64,000 bases of DNA, from the NCBI GenBank assembly GCA_963573305.1, contig OY754332.1, forward strand, positions 52,861,559-52,925,558. The letters run 5' to 3'. Positions 34,871 through 46,820 of this stretch are shown here, piece after piece; positions within the stretch are counted from its first letter, which is position 1; every line of letters begins with the position of its first letter. Source of the stretch: Pyrrhosoma nymphula (taxonomy: Eukaryota; Arthropoda; Insecta; Odonata; Coenagrionidae). The position numbers and the translations under genes are program-made. The notes beneath the pieces were generated by a model. The model was not told where the DNA came from. It saw nothing but the letters and a program-made list of their open reading frames with translations, and made no database searches.

Positions 34871-35799
34871 TGAATAAATTGTTTTCTCAACTTAGATAAG
34901 GTTTATTCAGCTTTAGCTTAGGATTAGACTGGAAAGATAGAATACTGATTCAAATTGTAATTATCTAATGCAACTAATTATCTCAGAAAGCGCTGTTAAG
35001 GACAATCGTTGGTGATTTGATTTGTGATATGCGGGCAAGGAGTGTGGCATGAAAACCCGGGTTCGGCATCGCTCTTGATACTTCGGAAAATTGGTATAAG
35101 AGATTGGGATGAGATCAAACTGAAGTACGAGATAAAGCATGGAAGTACACGATGAAGTCGTTTAGAGTGCGGATGACCAAGCGCTGGTAATCCAATCAGC
35201 TGGCTTCGGCCATCCAAGACGCCTTAGAGAATAGGAAGGAGGTAAATAATCTTAAAATATTACATCTTAAATTATTATTAGATGTTTTACGATAGATAAG
35301 GCAAACTAGGCGCAAGAGTAAAGGCTAGTTCACCATCATATAGCGTGACGCAAAATGACTCTAAGGATGACACTTCAGCGCTCAGGCCTTGTAAATACAA
35401 TTTTCCAGCTCACAACGATTTAAACCTGAGCAGCACGTTTTTAAACAGCCCTAAGTCAATTCCAGATACCCTGAAAGAGCTTAGCAGCAGCGGTATCAAT
35501 ATTTTGAAGGAAGTGACTGCAGCAGTAGATATCTATGTACTGAAGGACAAAGAAAGCCAGATGGCGCCAAGAAGTTTTCTGCCACATAACTAAAATGCAC
35601 TGATATTTTAAAATAAGAAGATACTTATTTAGCACATAGTCATCTGCATTGCAAAAAAGGAAGTTAAACAATAAAAAGATGGAAAGTTTGCACTGATTGT
35701 TTCACTGTGCTATGCTCCAAAACTGTCCGCCTTTCGAAATGCTTGATAGAACGGTTGGAAGATACATTCAAGTAGTGTACCCTGATTAGTTGAAAATTT
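34871..35799. other. Unassigned
   Basis: An 82-codon plus frame at 35345-35593 (SIPDTLKELSSSGINILKEV) looks protein-like but is unrecognised. Confidence 0.3.
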
Positions 35800-36000
35800 C
35801 TCTCAATCGTTTGCGTTTTCAGTGATTAGAAGTGAAGTAGCATGAAGTTACGATGCTGAAAATGAGCCTTAGGGAGAACTAAGAATAGAGTACACCGACG
35901 TTTGAGTACTTGGGCAGTAGTTTAGACGTAAATGAAGATTGTAGATCTGCTTTAGCAAGAGTGGCGTTTATTATCAGGAGAGAACTTATTATTTCCACCC
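35800..36000 (+). pseudogene. LINE reverse transcriptase fragment
   Basis: One plus frame, with early stops, reads VTMLKMSLREN, then TPTFEYLGSSLD, then DCRSALARVAFIIRRELI. FEYLGS-x-L followed by an R-x-A--AF block is the segment just after the polymerase fingers/palm in RTE- and related non-LTR elements. Only about 65 codons survive, with no catalytic Asp pair. The direction is plus. Confidence 0.6.
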
Positions 36001-36244
36001 TGAATGTAGATAATAGATAATACTATTGATTATTAGTCCTAATATTATTTTTATTTTATTGGGCTAGGATGGATTAGGTTTAATTTCTTATATATTAGCA
36101 ATTTACTATCAAAATTTCAAGTCTTATAGTGCTGGTATATTAACTGTTTTACCTAATAGTTTAGGGGATGTTGCCGTATGTGGAGTGTACTGTATCATTA
36201 TGATGGCGAATCGCGGGCCCTTGGGAGGAATGAGAGCGTAAGAG
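36001..36244. other. Unassigned A+T-rich stretch
   Basis: Short A+T-rich DNA between the LINE fragment and the TTAA element; nothing recognised. Confidence 0.4.
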
Positions 36245-37508
36245 TTAAGGCCGTTTTACACGGTACCTACATTTTTTTACAATCTATCGTGCGAACGCAT
36301 GTATCAGGAAATTGTACCGTGTAAAGCGGCTAATTGTGCGAACGCTTGTGCGAATTTTTGAATGACTGAACGGAAAATAGAACCTGTTCTAATTCCATTC
36401 AGACAATCATACAATTTCGATACGGTTTTATTCAACAGATGGCGCAGATATGGCAAAAACTGTGGTGCCTGAGTTACGATTGAAAATAAAGTTGTTTATA
36501 AAAAGGATTAACACTTTACCGTCGAATAATATGAATAACTATTATCCTGTGTATATAATCTTTAATGAGTAAACTCTTCTCGGGCTCTCCACCGGTTTAA
36601 ACTATTCATAATTGTCGACGTTTCGAGAGACGACTCGTCACTCATTCTCAAGGTAAGAATTAATTACACGTCGGCAATTATGAATAGTTAGAACCAGAAG
36701 AGAACCCGAGAAGAGTTAACTCAAATTTGCTCAAATGTTTACTTCGTCATTTCGTCGTGTTATTTGGTGTCCTGGTTTTTCAGTGTAATCGCGCTTTGGG
36801 TTTAAAATTATTTTATTCCCCCAAATGTATGACTGGTCGCGTCCTCAAGTAGAGTTCTTGATATCCCGCGTGATATAATAATAATAATTTTATTTCTGCT
36901 GGTTTCCAAGTAACTAAATCATAAAAAAATACATCAAAACGTTGGTACAAATACAAGGGAGGGAAATTTGGAGGGACTAAAAAAAGCGTCCCGTGTTCCG
37001 CTATACCACTTGATAATAATATGTACTTTGTTACACACACATAATAAACCCACGAAATTTGTCTATCAAGAGTGGAGATCCAGCGAGAAACGTCAATGAC
37101 TTGTCGCACTAAAATCCAGATGAGAAAAAACGAAACGATGCAAAGGTCGAATATAAAGCCAGAGAGAAGAGTCCAAGAGAGCTTTGTCTAAACCGGGAGA
37201 ATTACCAGTAGGCAGATGGTCGAGTCGAGGTTCCGAATTTCAGGTAATCAGCTTCTTCTCAAGGTGTTAAATACGTGAGTGAAACATATGTTCACGAGTG
37301 AAACATAAACATGATAAACAAAAACACTCACGAATTCCGATCGATTTCTACCGCTAAATTGCACTGAAAATTGTGCGAATGCACTCATCGTGTAAAGCGA
37401 CATTCAGTCTGATTTAGTCGCTCGTACAATATTTTCTTGCACACTTGTCTGTACATGCGTTCGCACGATAGATTGTAAAAATAAATGTACCGTGTAAAAC
37501 GGCCTTAA
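36245..37508. mobile_element. TTAA-flanked element of 1.26 kb, copy 2
   Basis: Both ends are TTAA followed by GGCCGTTTTACACGGTAC. The inverted termini then continue with TTTTTACAATCTATCGTGCG and AACGCATGTA, about 60 bp in all. The left subterminal region repeats CGTGTAAAGCGGC and shares CTGAACGGAAAATAGAACCTG with the 21.5-kb copy. The interior holds an unrelated inverted repeat at 36567-36722 and a 98-codon minus frame of no known family. No transposase is seen. The TTAA duplication suggests a piggyBac- or Kolobok-type helper. Confidence 0.75.
36567..36722. repeat. Inverted repeat, 54-bp arms, nested
   Basis: Arm 36567-36620 (GAGTAAACTCTTCTCGGG ... AATTGTCGACG) pairs with 36669-36722 (CGTCGGCAATT ... 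CCCGAGAAGAGTTAACTC). The spacer carries, on the minus strand, GAATGAGTGACGAG, CTCTCGAAACGTCGAC. This is a degenerate cousin of the CTGATGA..GAAAC module at 10.6 kb. It sits inside the TTAA element, so it either inserted there or was captured. Confidence 0.65.
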
Positions 37509-37839
37509 GAGATGTAGTGGGTGGGTAGGATGATGAAGTTGCGTTGGGCTGCACGGAATAAAAACACGAAAGTGTTCGGTATAGTTCGGTACGTGGCGTT
37601 GTTAAAGAACACTTGAGTTGATCAGAATGAGGCAGAATAGGTTGACGAAACGAAGCATTAGAGCCGAAAGAATGCTGTAAGGCGTTTTGGAGGACAGAAG
37701 TTTTGGTGAACGGAGGAGAGGGGTGAAGAGTGAGCCATTGTGTATCAGACGGAGAGATGTAGTATGTGTCCAAGAGGACAGGACCGCTAGACTATTACGC
37801 CCCATCATGATATAGGGTTCCACAGGTTCGGTAACTGGA

Positions 37840-39275
37840 GACGACAGAAAGCCCAACATTATAGTATTTTCTCCCAGGTGTGAACTTCAAGCTAAATTCT
37901 CTATTGAGTTGGCATTGGAAACAGAAGTTCAGGAACAAATACAATAAGAATACTAGTGTCAGTCAATGCATATGGCCTATATCAACTACTTGTTATACTC
38001 CATAGTATCATTATTAATGACGTTTCAAGTGTTTTCAATCGTGTAAGGAAAGAAATGGGGAAACATATGCACAGCAATAATCCATAAAAAAATGTTCTGG
38101 CCCGTAGAAAACCATCAATAAATAATAATAGGAAAATCATTTATGTACGAATGAAAGCAGTTGTGGAAATCATCATATAATTTAGATAATGTTGCTGTGC
38201 TTACAGCAGATTGAAGGTTGTATTGCCACCAATTTTGATAACAGTGGAGAATGAGAAAGCCAAATGATTGAAAGTCATAGCTATTCCGTCTTCCGGGAAA
38301 GAAAATTTCGGAGGTGATACACAAGAATATTTTGAAGACGCATACGATGAGTAAAACTAAATAAAGCAAGTCAGAGTTGAGTAGAGTCGCAAAAAGTGTA
38401 GCCCCTTGTTTAAGCTCGGTCTAGTCCCATCAGTTTTAAGGGGCAACATTCTAGTGCCCAATCGGGATAGATCGCTTAGATTTGTACATTGGTATATGCA
38501 TAGTTCGGTGCGTAATGAATCCTACTAATGATATCAACCTCATCAGTTTGACCTAATCAAAAAAATAGGCGTGGAATCAATATTAGCGTTATGGCACTGA
38601 GGAAAAAGCAGTGCAAGGCATAACCTATTGACCGGAAAAAATCATCAGGCGGTATGATTCCATATGCAACTACGCCAATGCTAATTAGCAATGAGTTGAA
38701 AGAGGTATTTGTTTTCTTCTCACATTTCGAGACAATATTACTGGCAAGACCGAACCAGTCGCGGGAATTTTTAAGAATATGTTACCATGAGCAACTGATC
38801 TCAGAGATGCGTTGGAAAATCTCGTATGCATACATTTTCTTGAAAATATCAGTTGAAAGAAATTCCGTAATTTTTATTATGGTATTCAATAAGTATTCAC
38901 AAAGTCATATTACATTTCTATAAGGAGTAGAAACGAGCTAGCAAAAAGGACAAAGGAGTATGATATGGGTAAATATAGGTTCTCTTCCAGAGGTTTTGCG
39001 AAAAAGTATATTAGACAGCGAGAACTAGCTAATTGGAAAATTTAGAGAATAACACTAATTTTTGCCTTTCAAATGAAGACTTAAAAATCATGACTCGGTT
39101 TCCAAATAACTACTTCATTTGTCTTACTACTACTTCTACCTAGCTGGAGAGGGCAGAAATCCCAAAATTATAGTATGTTCTGACATGTGTGATAGATTTA
39201 GCTATTTTCTCTAATAGATAGGGAGAGGAAACAAAATTTTAGAAATAAAAATCCAACAAGAACAAAGAAAAAAAA
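37840..39275 (+). repeat. Pair of diverged ~120-bp direct repeats
   Basis: 37840-37965 and 39150-39275 share AA(C/A)ATTATAGTATTTTCT-like and AGGTGTGA/ATGTGTGA blocks, CTAATTTTCTCTA-like text, GGAAACA, AATAC/AAATCCAACAAG-like text. Similarity is partial. The second block lies about 270 bp before the second segmental-repeat copy. Confidence 0.4.
37966..39149. other. Unassigned
   Basis: Frames of 84 (minus) and 89 (plus) codons without recognisable features. Confidence 0.4.
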
Positions 39276-39544
39276 TTTCCATAGAGTTTCTAAGTAGGTG
39301 CTTTTCCTTTCTTATTGCCATTGCTAATTCCTGTCTCTGAAAGGAGACTTCAAATTCGCTCCAATCAGCTTAGTTTCAATGCGATTATCCTCTGCGGCTG
39401 AAGTTGTTCGAGTACTCACAAATGATCTATTACACTACTGAAAATCTCTCACGCTGAAATAATAAGCACTATAATAAAACCCAATTATCAACCGAAATGT
39501 ACATATGGTAGATAGTGATCTTCAGACCGCTTCAGGAGAGCACA

Positions 39545-40370
39545 GTAACCACCGTGGCCAGCGAGCCTTCTTCCAACGCCACTTTTTCACGATTTCTGGC
39601 GTGACACCTGGGAGCACCGGAGAATCCATTTCATTAATTATAAAGTAAGTGTACAATGAAGTATTTCAGGGTCTAAAGAAAACATGTCCAGAAAAAGAAC
39701 GCTATAGAAAGAACTACATGGGGGTTGTTAACTGATTTACAATTTGGGATGCTGATGATTCAGCCTTCCTTCGAAAAATATCTAAGTTGTGAGTGAAGAC
39801 CCTTTAGGATGGTCCTAGCGTTAACAGAAGCAATCAGGAAACACAAAATTTGAATAAAGCACCTTATCAATAAAAATATTCAACATTCAAACAATTTGGC
39901 AGACGTTTCAGAATTTAAAACGTGATGATATAATTAAATAAATCGCGTACATCTGATCAATGAGGAAATTCGTTCAGCCATAGCACAGTGCCAAGAAAGA
40001 TTGGTGATGGTGTAAAATGAATAAATGATATGAAAAGAAAATAACAGTTCTTGATATTTTTTCCGAATATGGCTTTTAAGGAAAAATCCTCTTCTAGGCC
40101 TTGGGATTACTGCGAACACACTATTGTAAATTGTTAGCGATACAATACCCAAAAGGTAGATGAACAGTTTACAAACGCTAAGCTTTAAGAATTCACAATA
40201 CACCTTTTAGCAAGCAATGAATTTCGAAATCAAGTAAAAGACTAAAATAACTGGGTATTGCATGATCCAAGGAGGCATAAAAGGAAGAGGCGAATTGATG
40301 AGGAGTACTGTGAGTGAATCCTTAAAGACGACTCTTGTTAAACTGTAATATAATACGAAACTACATAAAA
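39545..40370. repeat. Segmental repeat, copy 2
   Basis: Same-orientation partner of 32400-33265, with the same ordered landmarks and comparable length. An 89-codon minus frame here (39934-40203) is not preserved in copy 1, so coding function is unlikely. Confidence 0.75.
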
Positions 40371-41404
40371 CGCTGTAGGGCTGATAAAGGTAATCACTGA
40401 AAATAAGATGATGGTCTCTGCCGTGAGTGAGGGAACGGATGAAGAAGGTGAACTAGTTGGTGAGGATTGAGAAGAAGGAAGTGTCAAATACGGAAGTGGA
40501 GCGAAGGATGCCGGTTTTGGATAAGCTAAGAGAGCCGCAAAAGTAGAAGGTATTTTTAGATACAGCGAGATGCCGAAGAGAGTATTAGAAGAGAAAATGT
40601 TAAACGGAGGATGAATGAAAAGAGGAATTCTGAAAGACATGAAATAATGACCAGAAGAGAGAATATAGCTCTAATGGGGGACAAAGAATTTTTCTGCGGG
40701 AAAGGTCAGAGAATGCCCTGTGATGTATTAAATTCATTATTAAAGACGCAATGTCCTTTATAGAGATATTACAGAAAAATATTAGAAGCTATTGGACGAC
40801 GGCTGCTTATGACGTTCCTTTTGCTAAGTTTACTCATCAGGAAGAATTTGGTAGTTAGAAGAGTGTCAAGAAAGATTCGAGTGATGAGATATTTGTTCAA
40901 AAGAGAGACGAGCAAGATTTTTTGAAAACATTTTTTTAGACTAAAAGCTAGAGAGAAAGTTCTTCAAGGCCATATCACTTTTAGTTAAGGTGTGTGCGTG
41001 TTTATTATGACAGAATTGTCCACACCCAACCGATAGGTGGGATACACTATGATAATAATAACATGTGTTTAGTAGAAAAACTTGGAAAAATATAATAAAA
41101 CTAGCATAAGCTCATCAAGAAAATTTGAAGAAACATGCAAATTTCTGAGACCACTTCCAATTGCGTTACCAACATGTCAACGAAATTTGAAATGAAAGGG
41201 ATGAATTACAGAAAGCGATAAAAAAGAGAAAACATGGAAGGATTATCAGTATAAGGAATATAGTATTACGATAAGAAGCCATGAAGCTAAGTAGTCCCAA
41301 AGGATTCAGTTACTGTGGGAGAAAATGACTTAAGCCTGCGATTTCAAAATTTGACGCAGCAGCAGATGATAAGCATGATTAGGATACACTAAACATAACA
41401 GTGT
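40371..41404. other. Unassigned
   Basis: Purine-rich plus strand; the 100-codon minus frame at 40338-40640 is Ser/Pro/Leu-rich and straddles the repeat boundary, so it is unlikely to be a gene. Confidence 0.35.
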
Positions 41405-41530
41405 CGGAGCGGACCTGATGAAAGTTGTCAATATTCATGATGAATAAAACCTTACTAATCTTTCACAGATTTATTGAATAGCACGATGCGTTTCACCACT
41501 CTGTGGCATAATCATGCCATCATGAATAGG
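41405..41530 (-). mobile_element. Penelope-like terminal-repeat fragment with GAAAC module
   Basis: On the minus strand: CATGATGGCATGATTATGCC (a perfect GGCAT/ATGCC hairpin), ACAGAGTGGTGAAACGC, ATCGTGCTATTCAATAAATC. The order TGATG, hairpin, GAAACG, ending in AATAAA-like text matches repeats I associate with arthropod Penelope-like ends. The family name is from memory. Confidence 0.4.
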
Positions 41531-43796
41531 ATAGGTACACTAAGCCTCGAAATGTTTTCAAATCTCCGGAAAATATGCAGGGAAGTATCCAGCTTAGATT
41601 AAAAATTCATAGTTGCTACATTTATTCGGTGCAAGATGCCAAATAAATTAAATAGGAAGGACACGTTTCGAAAATGTTATAACTTCACTAACGCGTGCCT
41701 TCTTAATATTAAAAGTAGCAAGAAATGATAGTAGAACTATGCACAAACATGCCCTCCACAAAATCAAACTTATAAGCACTAAGAAAGAAAAAAATAGTAT
41801 TTTACAGCTGCCAAAGTTCCATGGAGAAGATTATACTATTGGAATTATCAAATTTCATTCCCTTCATTAATTATAAGTGAGCTTTCCACGAAACTGAATG
41901 GATAAAAATCTCTAAACTCAAATGAAACTGACGCTTAACCAAGTAAGTTAATTCACAGCTAGCAGGATATCGATCGTGAACTTGAAAAACATATGTAACA
42001 CTGAAAAAAATCCGGAGATAGTTAATGAAATTCAAGCACTCTTCCACCCAGAACGTCTTAATTATTTTTGAAAAATATGGAATATTATGGTGAAAAATGG
42101 TCAGAGGAGAAGCATCTGACGAGAGTGCTGACCCCCACGGTGCATGTAGGCAATAAGGAGGGAGGAAAGAGATAACTACTCACGATATGGGCATGGATGT
42201 CTCGGGCATTCGGGCATCTAACTGAATCTTGAACCGAGTTCCAGCAGTTTTCGGTTCCAATAGTTTTCACAGATTTACTTTCGGTAATAATGCCCCATTC
42301 CTGCCGAAGTATTTCTTCAGCAGGGCAACGGGCAAAGGGAATATATATTCAACCCGGACGGCATGTCACGAGACATCTTAATTCTACTACACTAATATTG
42401 GCCAATGACAATTTCATTCTAATACTGGCAAACAAATGATATATAGGCAAGGCTCCCAAAACTTTGAGTGTTTCAAATACGCTTGACACCACGCTATGAA
42501 GAGATCGTGCGAACGAAGTTTTGCACCGCTGAGAAAAATGCAACACAAAAAAACAAACGTTCAAAAAATCGAAAATCGTATAACACAATGGAGATAATCC
42601 AATAATGTACAGTCAAAAGTAAAAGTATGCGTGGAAAGCTCATCTGCGCCAGGATACGATTCGAACTCGAGCCACGTCAAGCTTTCAGAAAACATTTCCG
42701 AATGTTGGTAATGCTTTTGAAATGAGGCGCGCTAGGAAGAGAGAGGGCGGGGAGGGACCGGAAGTGGGAAGTAATCGTACGTATGAGAGGCGAAATGTTT
42801 TGCGCCGTATGGTGTGAGTTAAATGGAAATTCGACCCGCCGAATGTTCCCCACTCTTTTAACCCGCATTGATATTTCTTCGGCAATCGGTCGCAGAATGC
42901 GAAACTGGATCCCCTTCTCAGTAGATGTTCTCTATCTCTCAAACTGTAATACACAAGAACATTTCAATCCTCCAGTTAGGGGCCCAATTTACCCTTTGCA
43001 GCGCTTGTCGGTGGGTAGGTAGGTATGCTATTCAGGGGGAGGCGATCGACAGCTGAGGTCATGAGAGCCATTACGAAAGATGGTTTGGTTCATGATGGAC
43101 GGGCTTGTTAGAGGACTCGCGGTCTCGCAGCGTTGAGTTAAATGAGGATAGAACTCAGACATTTCAGGGAAAATAAAGTATTTATCAGAGAGGAGAGAAA
43201 TTTCCTGGTCACACTTTCTCCGTGACAATGGGGGACGTCTGCTATGGCGATATTGCAAGTTGGCCATATATACCAAGGAGGTTAAAATGAAATGGAGGAG
43301 GCATGACCGTGAACGCTCATGGGCGAAAGTGAAGCAAGAATAGGGGTGCTAGGGAAGGATTTTGTGCCGAGTAGGTGTGACCAAACCAGTCACAAAACAT
43401 CTTATGTGGTTTTTATCTTAGATTTGACGAAAATCGAACGCGACCGCCGGACACACAAGCCAGAGGAAGGTCTAAACTGTGCCGACTGCAATGGCGGAAA
43501 TGGCATTAAGAATCAAGTGGTATGTCTCCTCCATTTCTTTTCAAACATCCTTGATATATACGTGAGCAGGCGTCAAGTCACTCACAACCAGACGTCCCAG
43601 ACGGAAGAGCACAACAACAGACGATCGGATAGGTATCGCTCCGATTGACGTCACACATGGGACTCCATTCAACTCCGAGCTCTACGGGTAATGGAAGAAA
43701 GGTAGAGAGAAACACGGCGCCGGAATAGCGTGATCTCAACGAAATGCGACGACAGCTTAACGTTCCATACGACGGAAATAGTACTTCACTCCGATT
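41531..43796. other. Unassigned
   Basis: No gene recognised. At 42650-42690 the minus strand has a lone B-box-like GAGTTCGAATCG without an A box. At 43043-43072 the string GGCGATCGACAGCTGAGGTC resembles GGCGACCGACAGCCGAAGTC at about 22235, possibly a shared SINE scrap. The 109-codon plus frame at 43319-43648 is unrecognised. Confidence 0.35.
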
Positions 43797-44355
43797 TAGT
43801 TAGTTAGGAGTTAGACCGATTTCTTTTATGTACAGATTTCCGTGAAACTTTGCATACGTGTTCTCATAAGTGATATCTATAGATAAAAGTGAAAGAATTG
43901 CATCATACGGATGTTTTTTTTTGGCAATTCAATGCTAGTTTAGCACGTATCCGTATGGCACAGGGCATAACAATGCGATTTCATATGAACAGATTTTCTC
44001 CCAAATGCTAAACAATATATTTTTTATAATTACAATTATTCCTAACAAATATCAAGGTGTCACGCCGAGTCCAATGCTCGAAAACAGCATATTTCAATAT
44101 AATTTCGCCTAAATTTTGAATACAGCGCAGATAACTCTAGTCATAATGTTTTAATTGAGGAAAAATGTAAAATATACTTATTGCATTGTTTTCATTACTA
44201 CCTGTATAGTGAGCTCCAACGTATAAACTACTTACGTATGCATTGTGCGATGCACTTAAGTAAAATGTGGCCGAAAAACTTTGTTTCGACTTGCAAAAAG
44301 CCATTATTAAAATGTGCACTCAATGACCCATGAATTACGCTCCTGCCACCTAAGT
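43797..44355. mobile_element. 540-bp TTAA-type element, degraded copy
   Basis: Aligns along its whole length with 49228-49767: GTGAAACTTTGCATACGTG, ATATCTAT.GATAAAAGTGAAA, GGCAATTCAATG, TCAAGGT.TCA, CCAACGTATAAACT and AAATGTGG.C. The right terminus CGCTCCTGCCACCTAA is recognisable; the left terminus is largely lost. Confidence 0.7.
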
Positions 44356-44480
44356 GCGCTACACATACCACCAATAAATGGATCGGGATTCCACTAAAAA
44401 TCTCCGCCACTTCCGGGATTCCGGTCCAAGCCCTCGGGATGGGAAGCTAGTAACGTAGCCGCCAGGCCAACTCAATCACC
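44345..44480 (-). mobile_element. SINE family A, minus strand
   Basis: On the minus strand: GGCCTGGCGGCTACGTTACT (A-box part), GCTTCCCATCCCGAGGGC, GGACCGGAATCCCGG (B box), AGTGGCGGAGATTTTTAGT, GGAATCCCGATCC, ATGTGTAGCGCACTTA. The last blocks match the copy at 396-592. It abuts the end of the 540-bp element. Confidence 0.6.
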
Positions 44481-45084
44481 TGCTGCGCTAATCCCCTTTG
44501 CCTTTTAAACAATAAAGTTTGTCCTACATGAATAATATGCTCCATATTTTCCAGGAGAGGCTCTTTTCCAGCCGTATCTATAGTAATCAATGCGTATCTT
44601 ACCGACTCACTGCCTCAATCTTAGATGAGATCAAATATGGCATCTTACACATCTTGATAGCGCGCTCCCAGAAGCAAAGTTAGTTTTATTTAGTAAATTC
44701 CAAAGGCAAATAAACGGATTTCTGCAGGTCCCTATCTACCTACACGATTTATTTCTTCATCTCAGCCTTACCCTTCTCCATACCGCTCATAAAACCAATA
44801 GGTCACGATTATTTGCCTTCGTGAAGGAAAGGCATTCCTTCTTGGGTTCAAGTTTCTCTACAGACAAATTTTCAATTATTTTGACATGGGATGAGGACCC
44901 TTTTATGCGGACGACCACGAAGCTCTTATGACTATTGTTAAACAATTGCTTTAACCGTCACTTTTCATTCGAAGAATGTAACACTATAAGATTAGCATAC
45001 GAGGTTGACACGTCTACTCGTATGAAAGGCTTCTTGCTCCGTAACCAGTCGCCCGTTATGACTAAATGTTTTGGGTTAAAAATA
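44481..45084. other. Unassigned
   Basis: Nothing recognisable. Confidence 0.4.
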
Positions 45085-45340
45085 TGAGAGGGCGTGGTGA
45101 CCTAGTGGGTAGAGTGCTAGGCTACTGATCGAAGGGGTTCCCGGGTCCCGGGTTCAAATCGGGTGAAGCCTTTGGGCGCCCCCGAACAAAAAATCCTCGG
45201 AGTGCGAGGTGGCCCAGGAAAAGGAACTACCCTGAATGTGTGAAATTCACACGCCTGTAGCTTAATCCGGGATGAGCTCTATCCTCAACTATCCACACCA
45301 ACCTTCGGGTTGAATCACTAAGTGAGTGAGAGAAAAATAT
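45085..45340 (+). mobile_element. tRNA-derived SINE (family B), full-looking copy
   Basis: The head reads GGCGTGGTGACCTAGTGGGT and AGAGTGCTAGGCTACTGATC (A-box side), then CCCGGGTTCAAATCGGG (B box). A non-tRNA body follows (GGGCGCCCCCGAAC, GAGGTGGCCCAGGAAAAGG, TGTGAAATTCACACGCCTG) and ends CACTAAGTGAGTGAG. The body is unlike families A, C, D and E. Confidence 0.7.
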
Positions 45341-46301
45341 GAATACCACTCTGGGGAAGTTCTAAGTATCTTCTAATGTAACTGACACAGAAGGCTTTAA
45401 CAACCAGAATACATTCACTTGAGCTACTACCTGACAGGCGTTGATTTGAGCTATTACCTGACTAAAGCCATAAATTACCTTGGTATGTTAGACAGTCATT
45501 ACTGTATACGAGTAGTGAACGAAAAAACGAATGGAAGGAATACATATCTCCATGGCAGTGCGAGAGACAAAAAGAGCCGTCCGTACATGCTAAAACGGAA
45601 CACATCAGCAAAAGCCGTCTTCGTGTTACTGAACGAGCAACTAACTCCTATATGAAGAATTTCCTTAGGCAAGCATTTCTGCCGATGAAATAGAAACAAA
45701 TGACTTTTCAAGGAAGCTCACTAGAAGCTATAGGAAATATGAGGCTGAGTTTCAAATATATTTACGGATGATATTCAAACATTTTTTTACTGGAACTGTA
45801 ATCCTTCAGCAACACATCTTAGCTGCGAGTTTTGAATGCAGATTCACCATAATATGTATACATTACTAAGTTAAAACATATAAAACGGAAAACATTGAAG
45901 TTACCGCGACTCATTTTAATCAATATGCGCTAAAGTTAGACAATTTGGCCCAAAATAATGAAAAATAAAGAAATTTGTGATCTATAGAATATAACAAGCG
46001 AGGAAGAGCTTATCGAGATTACCACATCATATGTGTCCTTTGCGTTTTTTTCCAAAAGAAGTTGACAAATATCTGCTCTCGCAAGAACCTCCACCGCGAA
46101 AATGTTGCTCTTTACCACGGGCGATGATCGAAATGATGACCACCTTTCATCCCTGGTTCCCTTTCCCTTCGGCCCGGGCCCTCCAACATGCCCGCAGTTA
46201 TTTTCCCAAGGGTGAGAGGAAAAACTATGGGGGTTGAAATCCATTTGAATTAATTCCCACCTCTAGTTTGTTTCTCTTGCAGGCATTGCCGAGGCAAGCA
46301 C
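45341..46301. other. Unassigned
   Basis: Apart from the small tandem pair, no gene or element recognised. The plus and minus frames at 45936-46244 cover the same DNA. Confidence 0.35.
45419..45468 (+). repeat. Imperfect tandem pair, period 27 bp
   Basis: TTGAGCTACTACCTGACAG at 45419 is repeated as TTGAGCTATTACCTGACTA at 45446. It falls inside a 78-codon plus frame (45419-45655) of unknown family. Confidence 0.6.
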
Positions 46302-46470
46302 CAGGGTCAGATTAAATCCGTTGTTTTGGGGGGAGGGGGCATTCTTTATTATATTGCCATTATCCGGAGGTCTGGGGGTTATGGAATACCTTACGATTAC
46401 CATTTTCCTATTTGACCTGGAATTATGGGGGGGGCCTTACCTATCTACACATTACCTTAATCCGACCCTG
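46302..46470. mobile_element. hAT-type miniature element with target duplication
   Basis: It begins CAGGGTCAGATTAA and ends TTAATCCGACCCTG, inverted termini of hAT type. It is flanked by GCAAGCAC (46294-46301) and GTAAGCAC (46471-46478), an 8-bp duplication with one mismatch, as hAT elements make. At 169 bp it has no coding capacity. Two G runs lie just inside the ends. Confidence 0.75.
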
Positions 46471-46519
46471 GTAAGCACGTATCGACATACCCATCACACC
46501 GTTCTCTATTGAGGGAGGC

Positions 46520-46820
46520 ACAGTGAAAAAGTGCTTCCATTGTTGTTTGGCCTAGGAAAATGGTCATGTTTTAATAATGTCTTCCACATTGCCCTATCCT
46601 TGCATACCTCTTTTGCTTCAGTAAATTCATGCATTGCTTCATACACGCTCTCCTATTCTTGAGACTTCTAACATTCCTCCTCTTAAGAATCTCTTCCACC
46701 ACATTCATCCATGACTTTTTCGCTTCATCCCTTCCTCTGAAACTACCCACTCTATCATTCTGCCGAAACATATATCCAGCGAAAAGTTTACTGTTGATAG
46801 CTATAGCCATTAACGCCAAG
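46520..46820 (-). pseudogene. Retroelement-like C-terminal fragment, frameshifted
   Basis: The minus frame 46819-46571 reads SWMNVVEEILKRRNV, RSLKNRRACMKQCMN. A different frame then carries on as KVCKDRAMWKTLLKHD toward 46540. EVCKDR-W-x-L tails of this kind occur at the end of insect retroelement ORFs. The need for one frameshift shows it is dead. The family assignment is weak. Confidence 0.35.

Noticed and set aside
42650..42690. B-box-like GAGTTCGAATCG on the minus strand
   Set aside because: No A box at the right distance and no shared body; too little to call a SINE.
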